This document shows, in pieces, positions 60,830-64,000 of a stretch of 64,000 nt of DNA. A model generated the notes under the pieces. The model did not search any database. It was given only the letters and a program-made list of their open reading frames with translations, and was not told the origin of the DNA. The stretch covers positions 1,338,005 to 1,402,004 of the forward strand of contig NZ_SDOZ01000002.1 of assembly GCF_004134775.1 (NCBI RefSeq), written 5' to 3'. The DNA comes from Candidatus Borkfalkia ceftriaxoniphila (GTDB lineage Bacteria > Bacillota > Clostridia > Christensenellales > Borkfalkiaceae). A program made the position numbers and the translations under genes. Position 1 is the stretch's first letter, and each line of letters begins with the position of its first letter.

Positions 60830-61740
60830 AATATTATTTCGCCGCGGACATCGGCGGCACCAAAACGGCTATCGGACTTTACGACGAGGCGTACAACGAA
60901 ATTTATCACGGTAAAATTCTGACGGAGCCTTCCGAGGGGTGCGAAAAACTTCTCGATAAACTGTACGGCATGGCGGGACGCCTGTTTGAGGAATATCCCG
61001 TGGCGGGGGCGGGCATCGCCTGCCCCGGGCCGCTGGACGTTTCCCGCGGCGTGGTCAACAATACCACCACGCTGGGCTGGTACAACGTGCCCGTGCGCCG
61101 GTTGTTTTCGGAAAAATTCGGTGTGGAGTTCGCCCTGCTCAACGACTGCAACGCGGGCGCTTACGGCGAATACGTCGTGAGAAACTGCAAAAACATGGCG
61201 TATATGAGCATCAGCACGGGCATCGGCGGGGGCATCATCGTGGACGGAAAACTGTACAACGGGCAGGGCAACGCCGCGGAATTCGGGCATCTGTACGCCG
61301 GCGGCAGGCATCTCAAATGCGGGTGCGGACGTGAGGACTGTCTGGAACTGTACGCCTCGGGCACGGCGGTGGAAAGCGAATATTTTCGCCGTACGGGCAA
61401 GCGTTTGAGCGGCGTGGACATTGCGGAACTTGCGAACATCGGCGACGAGGCGGCTGTGAGCATTTACGAAAACGTTGCGGGGTATATCGCGGAGGCGGTC
61501 GTGGACATTCAAAAAATCCTCGATCCCGAACTCGTCGTTATCGGCGGGGGCGTCGCCGAGGCGGAGCCGTTCAGAAATGCCGCCGCCTTTCAGAAGATCG
61601 GGCAATACGGCGTGAAAGTCGCCTTTTCCGATCAGGCCGGAAAGCAGGTGCTGCTCGGTACCATCCATTATATTCGCGATTTTATGGAAATCAGGGGGAT
61701 AGGAGCGAATGAAACAACACAAGAAGTTCTTCGGCAGTGA
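60826..61740 (+). CDS. ROK-family sugar kinase
   Basis: A 304-residue ROK kinase. ATP site FAADIGGTKTAIGLYD, catalytic Asp107 in LLNDCNAGAYGE, STGIGGGIIV, and the zinc site HLYAGGRHLKCGCGREDCLE are all present, unlike the upstream ROK repressor which has a DNA-binding domain. In the operon it would phosphorylate the ketose made by the isomerase to feed the GatZ-like aldolase. Coupled start in the GatZ stop; its 3' end overlaps the first permease gene by 32 bases. Confidence 0.9.
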   Translation: MKYYFAADIGGTKTAIGLYDEAYNEIYHGKILTEPSEGCEKLLDKLYGMAGRLFEEYPVAGAGIACPGPLDVSRGVVNNTTTLGWYNVPVRRLFSEKFGVEFALLNDCNAGAYGEYVVRNCKNMAYMSISTGIGGGIIVDGKLYNGQGNAAEFGHLYAGGRHLKCGCGREDCLELYASGTAVESEYFRRTGKRLSGVDIAELANIGDEAAVSIYENVAGYIAEAVVDIQKILDPELVVIGGGVAEAEPFRNAAAFQKIGQYGVKVAFSDQAGKQVLLGTIHYIRDFMEIRGIGANETTQEVLRQ

Positions 61741-62689
61741 CGGTTTGGAATACGCGCTTTCCGAACCGCCGCTCAAAAAGCGGGTGACTGTCAGTTTTCA
61801 AAAATATTGGCTGATCTATTTACTGATATTGCCCGGCGTGGTCTCGCTTATCGTTTTCGCGTACGGACCGATGCTGCTGCAATTTATCATGTCGTTTACC
61901 GATTACAGGCTCATCGACGGTATTTTCGGCAGCGATTGGGTGTGGTTTGCCAATTTTAAGTCGCTGTTTACAGAACTTCCCGAAATCGGCAGACTGATCA
62001 CCAACACGCTCGTCATCAGTTTTTATTATTTCATCGCGGGATTTTTTCCGTCGCTGGTTCTGGCGGTTATGCTGTTCGATCTTTCGTCGAGTAAGCTGAG
62101 AAAGGTTTCGCAGACCATCGTCTACATACCTTACTTTTTTTCCTGGGTCATCGTGTACGGTATCTGTTACGGCTTGTTGTCCAACACGGGTATCCTCAAT
62201 TCCATCATCACGGGCCTTGGCGGCAAACGCGTGGATTTTCTTTTGAACGCCAATTATATCCGCACCATTCTCGTCGTCACCTATATCTGGAAACAGGTGG
62301 GCTGGGGCACCATCATTTACCTTGCCGCCATGCTTTCGATCGACGTGACGCTCTACGACGTTGCCAAACTCGACGGCTGCGGCCCCATCCGCCGCACTTT
62401 CGTGATCACCCTCCCGGGCATCAAAAACATCACAGTGTTTCTGCTCGTTCTGGCTCTCGGCGGCATTTTGAACGGCGGCAATACCGAACAGATCCTGCTC
62501 TTTTACTCGCCCGCGACCTGGTCGAAAGCGGATACCATCGGCACGTGGATGTACCGCGAGGGACTGAGAAATCCCGACCAGTTCAGCGTGGCGGCGGCTC
62601 TCTCGTTTTTGCAGGCGACCATCGGCATGATCCTCGTGCTCATCTCCAACAAACTGTCCACGAAATATGCGAAGATCAGCATCTGGTAA
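61709..62689 (+). CDS. ABC sugar transporter permease (LplB type)
   Basis: A 326-residue inner-membrane permease with about six helices, of the MalF/LplB group. The coupling (EAA) loop is DVAKLDGCGPIRRTFVITLP. ATAGGAG lies before the ATG at 61709, within the ROK kinase frame. No ATPase gene is in the window; such importers often share a general MsmK-type ATPase encoded elsewhere. Confidence 0.92.
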   Translation: MKQHKKFFGSDGLEYALSEPPLKKRVTVSFQKYWLIYLLILPGVVSLIVFAYGPMLLQFIMSFTDYRLIDGIFGSDWVWFANFKSLFTELPEIGRLITNTLVISFYYFIAGFFPSLVLAVMLFDLSSSKLRKVSQTIVYIPYFFSWVIVYGICYGLLSNTGILNSIITGLGGKRVDFLLNANYIRTILVVTYIWKQVGWGTIIYLAAMLSIDVTLYDVAKLDGCGPIRRTFVITLPGIKNITVFLLVLALGGILNGGNTEQILLFYSPATWSKADTIGTWMYREGLRNPDQFSVAAALSFLQATIGMILVLISNKLSTKYAKISIW

Positions 62690-62699
62690 GGGGGAAAAC

Positions 62700-63614
62700 A
62701 TGGAAAACAACAGGGTAGGCCTTTTATCGAAAATAAAACGCGCCATGCGCCGCGAGCGCTGGAACGCAGAGCGGTATTATCAGATTTTTTTATACGTCTT
62801 TATTTTTCTGCTTTCGCTCGTATGCCTATATCCGCTCGTATACGTTTTGAGCGCCTCGCTGATGAGTGTTTCCGAATGGCAGGCGCGCGGCGGCGTGTTT
62901 CTGGTGCCGCACCGCCCCACGCTGGAAGCGTATAAATTCGTACTGTCCCAGCACCAGTTGTACCAGTCTTTGGGCGTGAGCGTCGCGAGGACGGTTGTGG
63001 GCGCGGTCCTTTCCGTCGTCACCTGCGCTTTGACGGGCTATGCGCTCTCCCGAAATGACTTTTTCGGAAAAAAGCCGCTGTCTGTGCTGCTCTTTATCAC
63101 CCTCATCTATTACGGAGGGTTGATCCCGAGTTATCTCGTCATCGAGCAGATGGGGCTTTTGAACACCTTCTGGGTATTCGTTATTCCCTCCATGCTGGGC
63201 GGCTGGAACGCGCTCGTGTTCCGCCAGACGTTCCAGGGCGTTCCCCCCGAGATAGAGGAGTCCGCCATGGTGGACGGCGCGTCGCCGCTGCGCATATTGT
63301 GGTCCATTCTGTTACCCATGAATATGCCCACGGTGGCGGTCATACTGCTCTTTTCGGCGGTGGGGCAGTGGAATTCCTGGTTCGACGCGTCGATGTATAT
63401 CGATTCGTCCAACGCGTCGCTCACGCCTCTGCAACTCTTTTTGCAGCGCGTGTTTGCGGAACAAAAGCCCGATTCGGGGCAGGCGACCCTCTTAAACGTG
63501 GAAACACAGAAAATGGCGGTCGCCGTGATCGGTATCGTTCCTATCCTCTGCGTATACCCTTTCTTTCAGAAATACTTTACAAAGGGCGTGTACGTCGGAG
63601 CGGTCAAGGGATAA
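62700..63614 (+). CDS. ABC sugar transporter permease (YtcP type)
   Basis: A 304-residue second permease of the same importer, with six predicted helices (first at ~28-50) and the EAA loop EESAMVDGASPLRILWSILLP. It pairs with the LplB-type permease as a heterodimer. The ATG at 62700 has GGGGGAAA upstream, 11 bases after the preceding stop. Confidence 0.92.
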   Translation: MENNRVGLLSKIKRAMRRERWNAERYYQIFLYVFIFLLSLVCLYPLVYVLSASLMSVSEWQARGGVFLVPHRPTLEAYKFVLSQHQLYQSLGVSVARTVVGAVLSVVTCALTGYALSRNDFFGKKPLSVLLFITLIYYGGLIPSYLVIEQMGLLNTFWVFVIPSMLGGWNALVFRQTFQGVPPEIEESAMVDGASPLRILWSILLPMNMPTVAVILLFSAVGQWNSWFDASMYIDSSNASLTPLQLFLQRVFAEQKPDSGQATLLNVETQKMAVAVIGIVPILCVYPFFQKYFTKGVYVGAVKG

Positions 63615-63630
63615 AAAATAAAAGGAGAAG

Positions 63631-64000
63631 ATGATGAAACTGATTCAAAAATGTTTGGTAGTGCTATTGTCGCTCTTGTTGGCGGGAAGCGTTTTGGCGG
63701 GCTGCGGCGGCCGCGGAAATTCGCAGACGGCGACCGACGACATCGTGGAAATACTCTACCGCGGGTGGAACAATCTGCCCATCGAAAATTCCTACGTAAA
63801 TAATCCGTACAAGGAATTTATCGACAAAAAATACAATTTCGATTACCGTGTTTCCCTTTCATCGGATTTTACGAACGAAGTGTCCAAACGCTTTGCCTCG
63901 ACAAAGACGCGCCTTCCCGACATCGTCATGTTCGAGACACAGGACTACGCGGCGATGAAGAGCCTGTACAATCAGGGATTTTTCATCGAGGATTACACGC
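63631..64000 (+). CDS. Solute-binding lipoprotein of the ABC importer (3' partial)
   Basis: The frame runs off the right edge after 123 codons. MMKLIQKCLVVLLSLLLAG leads to a lipobox LAGC, then a mature part starting GGRGNSQTATDDIVEIL and LPDIVMFETQDYA, typical of LplA-type extracellular oligosaccharide-binding proteins. AAAGGAG precedes a pair of ATG codons at 63631 and 63634. It completes the importer with the two permeases. Confidence 0.88.
   Translation, partial: MMKLIQKCLVVLLSLLLAGSVLAGCGGRGNSQTATDDIVEILYRGWNNLPIENSYVNNPYKEFIDKKYNFDYRVSLSSDFTNEVSKRFASTKTRLPDIVMFETQDYAAMKSLYNQGFFIEDYT

Noticed and set aside
1..64000. CRISPR arrays, insertion sequences, phage genes, tRNA or rRNA genes
   Set aside because: No regularly spaced repeats, transposase or integrase motifs, cloverleaf or rRNA-like stretches were seen by eye; short tRNA-like elements cannot be fully excluded without a scan.

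Overview
The window is chromosomal DNA of an endospore-forming (or recently spore-forming) member of the Clostridia with moderately high GC, probably an uncultured gut lineage. The lineage guess rests on the block yqfC-yqfD-phoH-pgpH-ybeY-era-yqzL-recO, on a pyruvate,phosphate dikinase gene, on Firmicute-type Shine-Dalgarno sequences and TTGACA/TATAAT promoters, on a SpoIIQ-like peptidase, and on a sigma-E-like promoter before yqfC. No rRNA, tRNA, CRISPR array, insertion sequence or phage gene was seen. The family-level placement is a guess.

Layout. (1) 1-4447: histidine operon hisB(partial)-hisH-hisA-hisF-hisIE plus an HMGL-type aldolase, with a hairpin-rich gap before hisF. (2) 4593-10608: housekeeping genes: a MtaA/UroD-like methyltransferase, an ABC-F ATPase and a PflX-like radical SAM protein (both minus strand), metK and comF. 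(3) 10811-13675: secA. (4) 13948-20891: an Hpt protein and two soluble hybrid histidine kinases, a phosphorelay with no DNA-binding output regulator nearby. (5) 21120-25315: a phosphofructokinase-family gene, ppx/gppA and ppk1. (6) 25422-31435: prfB (no programmed frameshift), tsaD, a SpoIIQ-like M23 peptidase, an M1 peptidase lipoprotein and an FmdB-type zinc ribbon. (7) 31564-37915: the sporulation/RNA-processing block, with an apparent ACG start for phoH, a short PgpH-like phosphodiesterase, tiny yqzL, and a minus-strand pseudogene carrying two in-frame TGA codons. (8) 38032-40668: ppdK. (9) 40829-45980: a carbohydrate operon (UroD-like protein, GH78-like rhamnosidase, sialate-O-acetylesterase-like SGNH enzyme). 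(10) 46071-50966: a 992-residue lipoprotein of unknown function, an SDR epimerase and an EFR1 flavodoxin-ferredoxin. (11) 50998-53112: an SRAP protein facing a small gene coupled to dinB. (12) 53152-64000: a ROK repressor divergent from a sugar operon with two GH127-like enzymes, a fucose/arabinose-isomerase-like protein, a GatZ/KbaZ-like protein, a ROK kinase, two permeases and the start of a solute-binding lipoprotein.

How they work together. Region 12 looks like a complete route: an oligosaccharide is bound and imported by the ABC system, beta-arabinofuranoside-like linkages are cut outside (lipoprotein GH127) and inside (cytoplasmic GH127), the sugar is isomerised, phosphorylated and split by an aldolase. 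A perfect 10+3+10 bp inverted repeat on the operon's start site is the likely ROK operator. Region 9 probably attacks acetylated, rhamnose-bearing glycans. The most unusual items are the GH127-isomerase-GatZ-ROK operon, the UroD-like/GH78/esterase operon, the phosphorelay, the giant lipoprotein, the ACG start of phoH, the TGA-interrupted pseudogene and the structured his gap.
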